Source: Albizia julibrissin (taxonomy: Eukaryota > Streptophyta > Magnoliopsida > Fabales > Fabaceae). Taken from it: a DNA stretch of 64,000 nucleotides. Below, piece after piece: positions 1 to 10,409 of the stretch (the first letter of the stretch is position 1; every line of letters starts with the position of its first letter). The position numbers and the translations under genes were made by a program. The notes under the pieces were generated by a model. That model searched no databases. It saw only the letters and a program-made list of their open reading frames with translations, and was not told where the DNA came from. The stretch covers positions 34,833,052 through 34,897,051 of the forward strand of contig CM073488.1 in the NCBI GenBank assembly GCA_037074505.1, given 5' to 3'.

Positions 1-851
1 TTATATAAGTTATAAATTATTGAAACCCTTTTAAGAGGAGAGAAGAGACTATAAGAGAGTAGTAAAGTTATTTAATCTAAATTTTGAAATTTTAAATTGG
101 ATCGATAATTTAATTAAAGATTTATTGAATTTACTAACCTCATTTACAATTTTCTTAGTTCAAACAACTTTATATACAATTTTCCCAAAGTAATAAATAA
201 ATACTATTAGTTTAAGTTTTCTAAAAATAATAATACAATTCTAAGTATTAGACTATACTTATATTTTGAAATAGCTAGATAAGCTGCAAGATTGAACTTT
301 TAACTTTTAAATTACAAGATTAAACTTATACCATAAATCAAATGAGTATTTAATTGTACATTCATATAATATATATAGTAGTATTCATTTATGTGATTTT
401 TATGTATTGTTTGAAATCATAGAATGCATTATTACAATTTGTTATAAATTTTATATTTTAACAAGAAAATCATGTGCTTTACATAAAACTCAAGAAACAA
501 GTTGTGTTTTTATACTTTGTAAATTGTGTCATGAGCTGTTATGACTTTTAACTTTTATATATTAGTTTTCTTTGTTTGTATTTTTGCTTAATTTTTATTT
601 ATTTAAGAATTTCATAACTATATATAGCTTCCAAAACAACTGTTGTATTTTTATTTTAGTAAAGAAATCATATTGGTAATACTAATAACTGAGTGTACAA
701 ATAAATTGATTGGCAGTCTAATAAAGTTCAAGAAATTAGTACTACCACTACTATCTAGTTGTATTTTCAGCGTAATGAATTGTTATATATTTAGAAACAC
801 ACACACACACATATTAATTTGAAGATTTTTTTCTTTTTAAAATTTATTACT
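1..851. other. AT-rich intergenic DNA, no gene seen
   Basis: No open frame of useful length or splice-consistent coding stretch is visible. The segment is very AT-rich with short TA runs and a small (AC)n run near 798-812. It ends at the CACTA-like element. Confidence 0.6.
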
Positions 852-1329
852 CACTAAAGTTAGTGACGGAATTTAGAGACGGAATGTAGTCCGTCTCTAA
901 ATAGTCCCTAAATTCATTTAGCGACGGAAAAATTCCGTCTCTAATTTCCGTCGCTAATTCTGTCTCTAAAATTAGTGACGAAATTTAGAGACGGATTAGA
1001 GACGGAAATTAGTGACGGAATTTTTTTCGTCGCTAAATTGTCCCTAAATTCATTTAGCCACGGAAATTAGAGACGGAAAAATTCCGCCGCTAATTTCCAT
1101 CTCTAATTCCGTCTCTAAAATTAGTGACGGAATTTAGAGACGGAAATTAGCGACGGAATTTTTTCCGTCGCAAAATTGTCCCTAAATTCATTTAGCCACG
1201 GAAAAATTCCGTCGCTAATTTCCGTCTCTAATTCCGTCTCTAAAGTTAGTGACGGAATTAGAGACGGAATAGCGACAGAATTTTTTCCGTCTCTAATTTT
1301 CGTCTCTAATTCCCTATTTTTTTGTAGTG
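852..1329. mobile_element. Small non-autonomous CACTA-like (En/Spm) element
   Basis: The interval starts CACTA and ends TAGTG. The right end reads TTTTTTTGTAGTG, the complement of the CACTACAAAAAA terminus of plant CACTA elements. The inside is almost wholly made of short direct and inverted copies of GAGACGGAAT, GTGACGGAAT and GCGACGGAAT units, the subterminal repeat type expected to bind the element's own transposase. Open frames exist on both strands (about 1121-1393), but they are by-products of the repeat. No transposase is encoded. The left terminus matches only the first five bases well and I see no convincing 3-bp target duplication, so the left boundary is less certain. Confidence 0.65.
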
Positions 1330-3175
1330 CTTGTTCGCATCTGAACCTCCTCCTCCCTTCACTCTTTAAGTTTGCGCGCGGGAGGTGAATCAAAATTTTA
1401 GACTTCCTTCATTAATTCATCAAGCATTTTAGTCTTTCTCTCTTAACAAGATAATGACAGTTCAGGACCTCTATATCTTAGGTCCCTTTCACAAATTATT
1501 ATGCTAATGAGGTATTTTATGATAATTTTCCCTTTAAACTTTGTGAATAAAATAGATTGTATTAGAGAATTATTTACTTCCGATTGAGATTGATAATGTT
1601 TGAATTTGATTTAATAATGGTATAGGACATCACATTATTACATGAAAACATGTCACAAGTCGGCAATCTATATAAGCTGTATATCCAGATCCAAATTTTA
1701 TCCTATAAATTTCACTAAAATGCTCAAACAAAAATTAAAGTGAATAGTGATTTCATCGTTGTTCTCACAAAAGAATGGTCATCATTATTTCTTAATTGAT
1801 TGATTCACAAGAAAGAAAGAAAAATTTCTACTCGTCTTAAAGGCATATGTTGACAGTTGGATGAGAAACGTAAATTTGGATTGAAAAGTTAACTATAAAG
1901 GAGCTTAGAAAATGATTGAGGAATCTACTATTATAGTCCCTCTTATCCATTTCAAAACGATAATCCTCACTTTTAAATCACGCACTCAAATTTTTTTAAA
2001 AATTTTTATTATATTCTAGACTGTATTAAAATCAAACTATACATGAGTGTCACTTAATTTGAAATCAAATGCTCAAATTAAGAAAAAGTTATTAAACAAT
2101 TTAGATTATATTAAAATCAAGCTATATTTGGCGGGCCAAAAAAAAATCAAGCTATATTTGACTTAAGCACCTTTAGTTTGTATATGTTGTGTATTTGACT
2201 CTCCTTCTCCATCAACTTAATTATTAACGAAGGATAATTGAGATGGTAAAAAAATAATTAATGTTTTAATTTATTAAAATTCTAAAGAGACCATTATTTT
2301 GAAATTGGATAAAAGCTCCAAAGCGACAATCATGATGCAGTGGAGGGAACGAATAATTTGAAATGCCAAAATGAATATAAAATTAAAGTGAAAGTTTTCT
2401 AAATTCTAATCGGTCACTTCAAGCGACAAAGGTGAAAATGGGATTTCCCCCCCCCCCCATTAATCTCACCCAAAAGTTAAAAAATATTGATCATCATATT
2501 ATGTTTAAGGTTTAAACCCTTCTTTATATGTATGTATATTTAGTAATTAAAAAAAAAAGCGTTATGTTGAGAAGGAAGAGGAAGTCAACTAAAGCGCGTT
2601 GACTAATATGAGAGCAAATATGTTCTTACGTAACCATGTTAATATTACTGACTTTTTACCAACATTCTCGTGCCCCCGCAAGTTCCTCTCCATGTCCTCT
2701 TGCGGCCCCACACTCCAACACCACAATTAAAAAGCTCCATAACTTGTCCCTATATATACATAAAAGCTTATTCAAAATTTTGAAAATTGATCCCCTTAAC
2801 TTGACATAGACATATGATCTCACACCTTACAAATTTGAATTTCAATACGGTGATTTTTTTAATATAACATTTCTTACATATAATAATCAGATTCCAACCT
2901 TGAATTCAAATCAGGCATGGTTTTCATTCATATAAATTTAAACTCAAAACTTTATATTTAAATGATACGATTGTTTTTCGTTAGGATTAACATATCTTGA
3001 GAGAGAGAGAGAGGGATAATTATATAAGAAAAATGAAATTAAAAATTTAAAACCATTTGCAGTTAATTTATACAAAAATAAGATGGATCTATAATACTCC
3101 TACAGTCCAATATAAGGCTTATTTATTTAATTTTAAAAGATTAATAAATCTAAATAAATTATTAAATTATAATAT
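1330..3175. other. Intergenic DNA, no gene seen
   Basis: No coding signal was recognised. The stretch contains a small insertion flanked by direct repeats at 2113-2160 (listed separately), a C12 homopolymer at 2447-2458 and a GA run near 3000-3013. Confidence 0.5.
2113..2160 (+). repeat. 12-bp A-tailed micro-insertion between 18-bp direct repeats
   Basis: The 18-bp string AAAATCAAGCTATATTTG occurs at 2113-2130 and again at 2143-2160. Between the copies is GCGGGCC followed by As. A short unique stub plus an A tail between target-length direct repeats is what a nearly aborted target-primed reverse transcription event would leave. Duplication with filler DNA during break repair is the alternative. 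Confidence 0.5.
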
Positions 3176-3418
3176 AAGGTTAATATAACTTTTGGTCCTT
3201 GAAGTTTGGTCCGATTTTAATTTTGATCCCTCAAGTTTGAAAATAACTTGATATGTTATTTCAAATTTGAGGGACCAACAGTTATAAACGGAATAAACTT
3301 GATAAATTAAAATTAAAATTGGGCTAAACTTTAAGGATCAAAACCACCGATTTCAAATTTGAGAGATGAAAATCAAAATCGGGGCAAAATTCAGGGACCA
3401 AAAATTATATTAATCCTA
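3176..3418. mobile_element. Hairpin MITE (about 243 bp)
   Basis: The two halves are inverted copies. The left arm begins AAGGTTAATATAACTTTTGG and the reverse complement of the right end reads TAGGATTAATATAATTTTTG, and the match continues inward through the TTTTGATCCCTCAAGTTTG segment. No protein is encoded. The ends lie in TATA-rich sequence, so a TA or TATA target duplication is possible but cannot be told from background. Confidence 0.6.
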
Positions 3419-5364
3419 TAATATATATGATATAATCATCTTTTTAAAATATTTTTTTATAATATTAAATTTATAATTACGTATTAAAAGCTACCTTCCC
3501 GCAAAAGGAAATCCTCTGGCTTTGTGCCTCACTTTGATTGACTACCCTACCTTCTTGAGTCAGATAAATTTATTTTAAAAAAATAGTAAATATAAAAAAT
3601 AAGTTTAAAATATATCTTATATTTAAAATCAATATTCAATCAAAATTAAATCATATATTTAAAAGAAGAAGGGTTTTTACTCCCCTTCAAAATATAAGGT
3701 GCAGAAGAGTATTACTGCGTTATTTATAAAAGTGCAAAGTATGCTTCCGACAATATTGTCGAAAAATATCTGAAGTCTAATGACTATGGAGTAAGGAAAT
3801 CACGCGAGCTGGTTAAGCATGATTGGTCCAAGTCGATAAAAGTCAAACCACAAGAGATCAGCATCAAATTAGAGATTCACGCACTGGAGAAAAATTGGAG
3901 AAGAGTAGAGCCCACAATGTGGCCAGTAGCTCCTTTATATCAAACAGGATGAATTTATCTTGTTTGCCCCCCAAAAGATGTAACCCTAATTATGATATTC
4001 TATCTAGCCAGTAAAAAGTGTTGACATGACCCCCAAAATCAAAATTAAAGGGTTGACATTAATTTCAGTTGTTTAAATCAAATTGCTTACTACCTATACA
4101 CTTCATAGAAATATGTTCAAATAACTTCTATAATTTCGTAAACTACAATTCACATATATAGAAATATAAGTTTAACTTCATTTCATAATTAAACTTCAAA
4201 TTGTAGTCTTTGTTTGATCAAACCACTTAATTTCTTTTAAAATAATAAGAGTTTAAAAGGTGTGAGCTAGATGCCATATAATTATCATTTATTTGACAAG
4301 ACAATTTTTATCAGTAACTTACATAAATAAGGACATGGGTCTTAATAAAAATTTAAAAATGTTAAATTTAAATTTTAAAATATCATTGGAGTTATGTGCC
4401 ACTGAAATGAAGTTCAAAAGGTCACTATATATTTTTTATCAAAAAATATTTGTATATGCATGTCAGTGTTTGCATTACAAATATATATTTTTAGTAATAA
4501 TCACTTGGTATTGAGAATTACCTTTTTTTTTTTTTATACTTTCAACTAGTCTTTGGTGTTTTTTCTAAATCTTATTACCAGGCATCCGAGCAGTCCATCA
4601 GTATTCCAGTTTTGGGGTTTGGGGTTTCCCTTTTTAACACACGTGTCTTCTCTAAAACTTAAATTTGAGACGTAAAAAGATTTAATATAATCTTATACTA
4701 TTAGACCAACTCTATATTGATATTGATAGAAATAAATTTTGTTCATTTTTAAGATTTAAGTTTGAGATATATATTGAGTCACTTTTACCCCTACTTCAAA
4801 AAGCATCCTAGGTATTGAATGATGCTATATATATCCCTCTATATATGTAAGTATAGAACCTGAGTCAAGTGAGAAGCAAGCAAGAATTATAGGGTTTATA
4901 TATACTTTATAAAAGCTCTTTTATCAGTGAGACTACTGGTGGCCTGAAGTTGGGCTGTGAGAGAGAGAGCGAGCCAAACAAAACTGGAAAACTCAAGTGC
5001 ATAGAATGATTAAAGCTAGTAGGCTGTTTAGTGGGATAAATCATATCAACGACAACGATAGTAGCAAATATAAAGAAACACACAAAAGGAATGTTTAATT
5101 GTGTGTGATAATATATTAGCTGGTTTATATATATGCTTCTTGGAAGTGAAAAAACGACCCCTTTTTTGTAGCATTCGCCTTTTCTTTCTTGGATTTCTCA
5201 ACAAATCGATCGCATATATATTTGCATTAGCCCCAAAAGAATCAAAAGCTTCCACTTAGCTGAAAAAGCAGAAGCAATCTGATCTTTGTGCTTCGCTCTT
5301 TTTGTGTGCCTTTTTATTTATCAATGAATGTAGGATCTCCTCTAATTAACCCTAACTTATTCGC

Positions 5365-5421
<57 letters not shown>

Positions 5422-6178
5422 GCAAGTATAACCTATTATAAGCTTAGAAGGCTGCGAAAAAGAACACACCAGTCCAAAATCAAATTGTTGACATTGGGGT
5501 CAAACATAAAGCTATCAACCATGTGTGTTGTGGACGGTAAAAGATCTTCTGTTTAGTGTTTATTACATCCTCTAAAGTTTTAACCGTTCAATTTTCCTTA
5601 ACACGACTTGGTGATTTTGAACGTTAAGTGGCGTAGAGTGAAAATGAATATGAGACGTCCACTTTTTTCTTCTGTTTACTTAGCTGGTTTCATTTTCCTC
5701 CTCCTTCTATCTCTAAACTTTATACAAATGTTCTAAATACATAATGTAGAGATAATCTAGACCTGTTTATAATCTACTTTACTCATTTTTACCTTTAGTT
5801 ATGGCCACAAAAAGTTTTTACCTTTGAGTTTTTTTAAATGATAAATTAATCTCTGACTATGTTTACAAAAAGGCAGAGCTATATAGCTGTGGTAATATGC
5901 ATGATATAACATCATGCAAGATAATTAAACCCAGACCGGTTACTGAACCGATCGGAGTATTGGGTCAAGGGTTAGTGGATCAGACCGGAGCTAACCCGAG
6001 GCTAAATCAGTAAAAAATTGAAGATTTTAGTATTATTAATATGAAATTCTAAAGAAATTTTTTTAAAAAAATCAATTTTTAAATAAATAAATTGAACTGG
6101 ATCGGTCTACCAGTTGGTTTCCGGTCCAAACTAGCCTTTCCGATCCGGGTTTCACACAGGTGGCGACTAATTAATTAG
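3419..6178. other. Intergenic DNA, no gene recognised
   Basis: Short frames at 3823-4014, 4293-4514 and 5046-5255 (minus) have no recognisable motif and no supporting splice structure. A (CT)n tract at 5365-5381 runs into an (AT)n tract at 5382-5417. Nothing else can be supported. Confidence 0.45.
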
Positions 6179-6837
6179 GGGAAAATTTCAGTTAATTCCC
6201 TCTATAGCAAATTAATTTCAGTCAACCTCAAAAATTTTTAAAACTTCATTACACCCCAAGGTCAAAATAAAATTAATTTTTGTGGGTGAAAAGACAATGA
6301 TGCCTTACTTTATTTATCTTGTAAATTGTCTTATTTGTCTTATAAATACTCATATTGTCTTGTGAATTTTTATATATTTTTTAAATGGCTAAAATATTTT
6401 TAATTCCTTAGATTCTTTTGAATTCATTTATTTGACTTGTTGATATCGTTATTTTTCTTGAGAATTTCCATATTTCTGTTGTAAATAGCCAAAATATTTT
6501 TAACTGTCTAAATTCTTTTGAATCTCTTTATTTATCTTGTAAATATCTTTATTTATCTTGTAAATTTCCTATTTGTCTTGTAAATGGCCAAAATATTTTT
6601 AATTTTTTAGATTCTTTTGAATCCATTTATTTGTCTTATAAATCTCTTTATTTATTTTATAAATGCCCTTATTTATCTGGTAAATGCTATTCTAAAAATA
6701 AATAAAAGAAGGGCATCATTGTCTTTTCACCCATAAAAATTAATTTCATTTTAATCACGTGGTACAGTGAAGTTTCAAAAAATTTTGCGTTGACTAAAAT
6801 TAATTTACAATAGAGGGGAGCTGACTGAAATTTTTCC
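6179..6837. mobile_element. MULE-like non-autonomous element with internal repeats
   Basis: The left end GGGAAAATTTCAGTTAATTC is answered at the right end by the complement GGAAAAATTTCAGTCAGCTC. The inverted similarity runs about 100 bp inward (AAATTAATTTCAGTCAAC, GGGTGAAAAGACAATGATGC). Flanks are ATTAATTAG on the left and ATTAATTAA on the right, an imperfect 9-bp target duplication typical of Mutator-like elements. The middle (about 6330-6690) consists of degenerate direct repeats built on CTTGTAAATGGCCAAAATAT and TTTTGAATCCATTTATTTG units. No transposase is present. A second, truncated member lies near 63139-63560. Confidence 0.65.
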
Positions 6838-7282
6838 ATTAATTAATTAACTTGCCATTGTTTGACAAAAGGAGTAATAAAATACATACATGCACTATGT
6901 TTCAACCAGAGTCTCTCGTTTGCTCTGGTTTCCGAGACACAGGAAATTGTAATCATCTAAGTTTTGCTAAAAATACTAATCTCTCAAATCTTAACTATGT
7001 ATTTATTTATTCTGTTTTAGTATCGTCAAACGTTGGCTCACCTTCTTTCTTATTGTTTGAGCAACGACGCCTTTAATATTGTCAAGAATTCGTCGTCTTT
7101 ATTTTTGAATTATAAGGACTGATAGATTTAACTATTCAAAACCCCAGGAATTGTATACCTATTACTCAGGTTAATGCATAATTGATAATCCCAGTATACG
7201 ACCTGAGTACCAACTGGAAGTAAATCTGTTCATTTGGAGCATTAGGCTTATATCTGCCAGCTACCACTCACGAACTAGTTTT

Positions 7283-7307
7283 AGTGCTCATCATAATGAT
7301 GAGCACT
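7283..7307. repeat. Perfect short hairpin
   Basis: AGTGCTCATCA is followed by TAA and then by its exact reverse complement, giving 11-bp arms. It could be part of a decayed transposon end or a chance palindrome. No U-tract or neighbouring gene gives it a role. Confidence 0.5.
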
Positions 7308-8486
7308 GAGAGCTATTCATTATTGCAGACAGCTCATATCTAATTTAGATGACTTAGATTGAATTTTTTTAACTTTCAATTTATTTTTTTTAAAAAAAAA
7401 TTCACACATATACATTCTAAAAGAAAGATAATTTCTTAACTATTAGTTTTTTAAAAAAATGAATTTTTGATTTAAAAATCATTTGTTGAAAATCTTAAAT
7501 CTAGACCGAAAATTTTTTTTGTTTAAACTATATAGATTTCGTTATAGTGAAAAGCTCTCAATGCGGAGGAGTCCTGAAACCAATTCCCCTAGTGCTTAGT
7601 AATTTCATCTCCCGTTGATTTCCTGATTTTTTAGACATATGTATCTTTTTTATTAAAGACAATTCTATTTAAAATGCTATCAAAAATTAAATACAAGCAA
7701 GTCTCCATTCTCCTAGCAAAGATTCAAACATGAATTTGCCGCGTTCTGAGATACTTACTAGTCCCTTCCGCTACATCATATTGTTAGTTTTATTGATACA
7801 AGACATTGGAAAGCAAGTTATGCACTTACCGATAGATAAAATCAAGGAAAAGGTACACTTACTGAGATACAAGTCATGAGGACAAACGCAACAGTTGTCA
7901 ACCCAGATCGCGTGTGAATAGAAGAATAGAGCCACCATCAATGGAGGTTGATGACAAGAATTAATACATGACATTGATAAGCATTAACCTTTGTTTTTAT
8001 TCAATTAATAATATATATATAATCAAGACAGGCAATGGCTTTATAAATTTCATGAAAGTAATAATGGTTGTGATGGCGTCATTCTCTTAATCATTACTAG
8101 AGGGTTTATTTTCTTCACCTTCCACTTTCAATGCGTATATACCAATTCACTTTTCTCTATATTGCCTTTTAGTTATAACTTACATGGGCAATATCGGTAA
8201 GTCTAAGCAATCTATTTATATATGCTTGTTTGAACGTCTCGCTTTAGACATTTGCGGAAATTAATTAATCTATCAAAGACTACATGATATTTTACATTCT
8301 TCTTTTTAATTGTCAACTAAAATTGACAAATCTATCCTAAGATGTTCTGGTTAATGAGTGACATTCTACTTTATTATGGTAAAAAAATGTAAATTTTCCC
8401 CCTGATCAATTATGTACCACTTAGCTTGTTAAACTTTTGACATTAATATCTAATAGTCGAGCCCGTATATATTATATTATATATCT

Positions 8487-8536
8487 AAAATATCCAAGAG
8501 ACTTTTTTTTTTAACCTGGAAAATATCCAAGAGACT
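8487..8536 (-). repeat. 16-bp A-tailed micro-insertion between perfect 17-bp repeats
   Basis: AAAATATCCAAGAGACT occurs identically at 8487-8503 and 8520-8536. The 16 bases between them are nine Ts followed by AACCTGG; on the minus strand this reads CCAGGTT plus an A tail. The arrangement is that of a retroposon truncated to its last few bases and flanked by a target-site duplication. It is the cleanest of five such cases in the window. Confidence 0.6.
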
Positions 8537-9107
8537 GAAATACACACACAATTTAGAAAGAAATACATATATACAAATAGTGATTCCGATGCATTAATTC
8601 ATCAAAACCTAAGTGAATATGTAACTTATGGGAGAAATTAATTAATTAGGTTTGAGACAAGATTAGTTGGGATTATAGGGATGAACTGTATAAATTAATA
8701 ATTATGAATCGGTGGCGTAAAATTAGGGCACCGTGGTGGTTAGGGTTTTAACGGAATAGCTTTCATGTCAAGTGAGACTTTCTCTCTGCACTATATATGT
8801 ATATATATAGACACGCCTGTATACACCATCACTTTCCTTTGGGATTTAATCCAGCATAAATAAATAAATAAGTGATTTTTAATTTACAGTTTACGGTGCT
8901 AATTAATCTTGTTGGTGATTGCAACTTTTTTCAGAGACCAAAAGGATAACAGCTAATTTCCATTAGCGTCAAAACTTTTTCTGTTTCCTTTGGACACCTT
9001 TCTGACAGTCAAACTCAGCCTTCCACAAATGAGGTAGGTAATCTCAAGTGCAAGCTCCATCTTCTTCACTCAGAAAAAAGACTGTCATTCTCTGCAACGG
9101 CTCAATG

Positions 9108-9110
<3 letters not shown>

Positions 9111-9172
<62 letters not shown>
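9111..9172. repeat. (AT)31 microsatellite
   Basis: Uninterrupted AT dinucleotides. Other simple repeats in the window are (AT)n at 5382-5417, (CT)n at 10376-10405, (GT)n around 24836-24858, (AT)n around 25799-25846, (GA)n around 54061-54081 and (TA)n around 62452-62501. Confidence 0.9.
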
Positions 9173-9174
<2 letters not shown>

Positions 9175-9499
9175 TGATACGTAACTTCATGCACCCCTAC
9201 TCATAATCCAATTACGTTTGTAGAAGCCCCATCTGAAAGAAAATTTTACAAATCATTATTATTTCATGAAAATAATGAAGTTATATATTATTACTAAGTT
9301 TTGCAGTTTGCACAAGACTTTAAAACACTTTTTATATGCTTAAAAAAAATCCTTAAAATGAGATTGTAGAAAAAATTGTGACTTTAAATTTATAAAAAAA
9401 TCATCTTAAATTTTGAAAATTTATGCCAAAATTAATTAAAATTGTACGTAATTTTTTTAATGTCAAACATTGGCAGTAGATTAATTTTATTAAAAAAAT

Positions 9500-9894
9500 G
9501 GTTAAAGACTATTTTTGTCCCGGAAGTATTCACCGGAGGCCAATTTTGCCTTAGAAGTTTTGCTAGTACGAATTTTGCCGTGAAAATGTTAAATTTGGAG
9601 CAATTTTTCCTTGACTGTTATCATAGTTAAGTTTGACCGTTAGTTTACCAAATTTCGAGCAAATTTTCTCTTAAGTTAAAATTTTCATGGCAATTTTGTC
9701 GTTTATGTCATTTTTTTAAGGTGCAAATTTGCCTTGAAAGTTTTTATTTAGGAGCAAATTTGCCCCCAATTTGGTCAACTGATGGTCAAACTTAATAAGG
9801 ATAACGGTCAGGGTAAAATTGCTCTAAATTTGATACTTCCAGGATAAAATTGGTCGTCTAAGAACTTTTAAGGTAAAAATGGCATTTATCCCTT
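9500..9894. mobile_element. Hairpin MITE (about 395 bp)
   Basis: The left half (GGAGCAATTTTTCCTTGACT, then a GATAAC-like core, then GTTAAGTTTGACC, near 9597-9640) returns inverted in the right half (GGTCAAACTTAATAAGGATA through AAAATTGCTCTAAATTTG, near 9782-9830). The outer ends are also inverted: the left reads TTAAAGACTATTTTTGTCCC and the complement of the right reads TAAGGGATAAATGCCATTTT. No protein is encoded, and boundaries are approximate to a few bases. Confidence 0.55.
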
Positions 9895-10156
9895 AAAAAA
9901 AATTGACAAAAATTTGGGAAGAATAATTATTATTCAGTTTTTCCTTTTTAGTTTAAAACTTTTGTTTTACGACTTGAGAATCTTTATATGTGGGTTTTTC
10001 CATAATTAGCACCATTTGAAAGGAAAAGAAGAAGGAAAAACATAAATAATAAAAAAGAAGACCCATCTCCCTAGTACTACTACTATATCATATCATCATC
10101 TATCTCCTCTCTCTCTCTCTCTCTGAAACCCCAAAACACAAGGCGGAGCAATCATC

Positions 10157-10300
10157 ATGTCTTCTTCCCTCTTCCTCTCATCATTATTCCCTCCTCACTT
10201 TCATCATCACCTCCTCTCGCCAACTTCTCAAAACCCATCTTCTTCCTCTCACACAATCAACATCTTATCGTCGTCGTGTTCCTCCTCAGACAAGGGTTAG
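10157..10300 (+). CDS. Possible small ORF, 47 aa, Ser/His-rich (uncertain)
   Basis: I do not recognise this product. The frame opens at an ATG after a (CT)n-containing, leader-like stretch that resembles a plant 5' UTR (about 10090-10156). The predicted peptide is rich in Ser, with an FHHHLL segment near residues 14-19, and stops at TAG. Two further short frames follow without overlap: 10309-10338 (9 aa, four consecutive lysines) and 10367-10456 (29 aa, with a Leu-Ser repeat made by the microsatellite and a non-repetitive end IEALWSDILYLVR). No long frame follows before 13.7 kb. The stretch could be a leader with upstream ORFs whose main gene has decayed, a long non-coding RNA, or chance. Confidence 0.2.
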   Translation: MSSSLFLSSLFPPHFHHHLLSPTSQNPSSSSHTINILSSSCSSSDKG

Positions 10301-10374
10301 ACTAGAAGATGCCTTCCCTCAAGAAGAAGAAACCCTAATCGCCGCGGTGACCTTCTTCTTCTTGTTATGATGCT

Positions 10375-10409
<35 letters not shown>

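Larger units (their letters stand above)
6838..9499. other. Intergenic DNA, no gene recognised
   Basis: It includes an 11-bp-arm perfect hairpin at 7283-7307, a 16-bp insertion between 17-bp direct repeats at 8487-8536, and an (AT)31 tract at 9111-9172. Short frames at 6852-7076, 7771-7974 and 9442-9630 show no family motif. Confidence 0.45.

Noticed and set aside
1121..1393. ORFs on both strands in the CACTA-like element
   Set aside because: They arise from the short repeats; the peptides are repetitive and differ in every frame.
5046..5255. 69-aa minus-strand ORF
   Set aside because: No motif, AT-rich surroundings and no splice-consistent extension; random frames of this size are expected.
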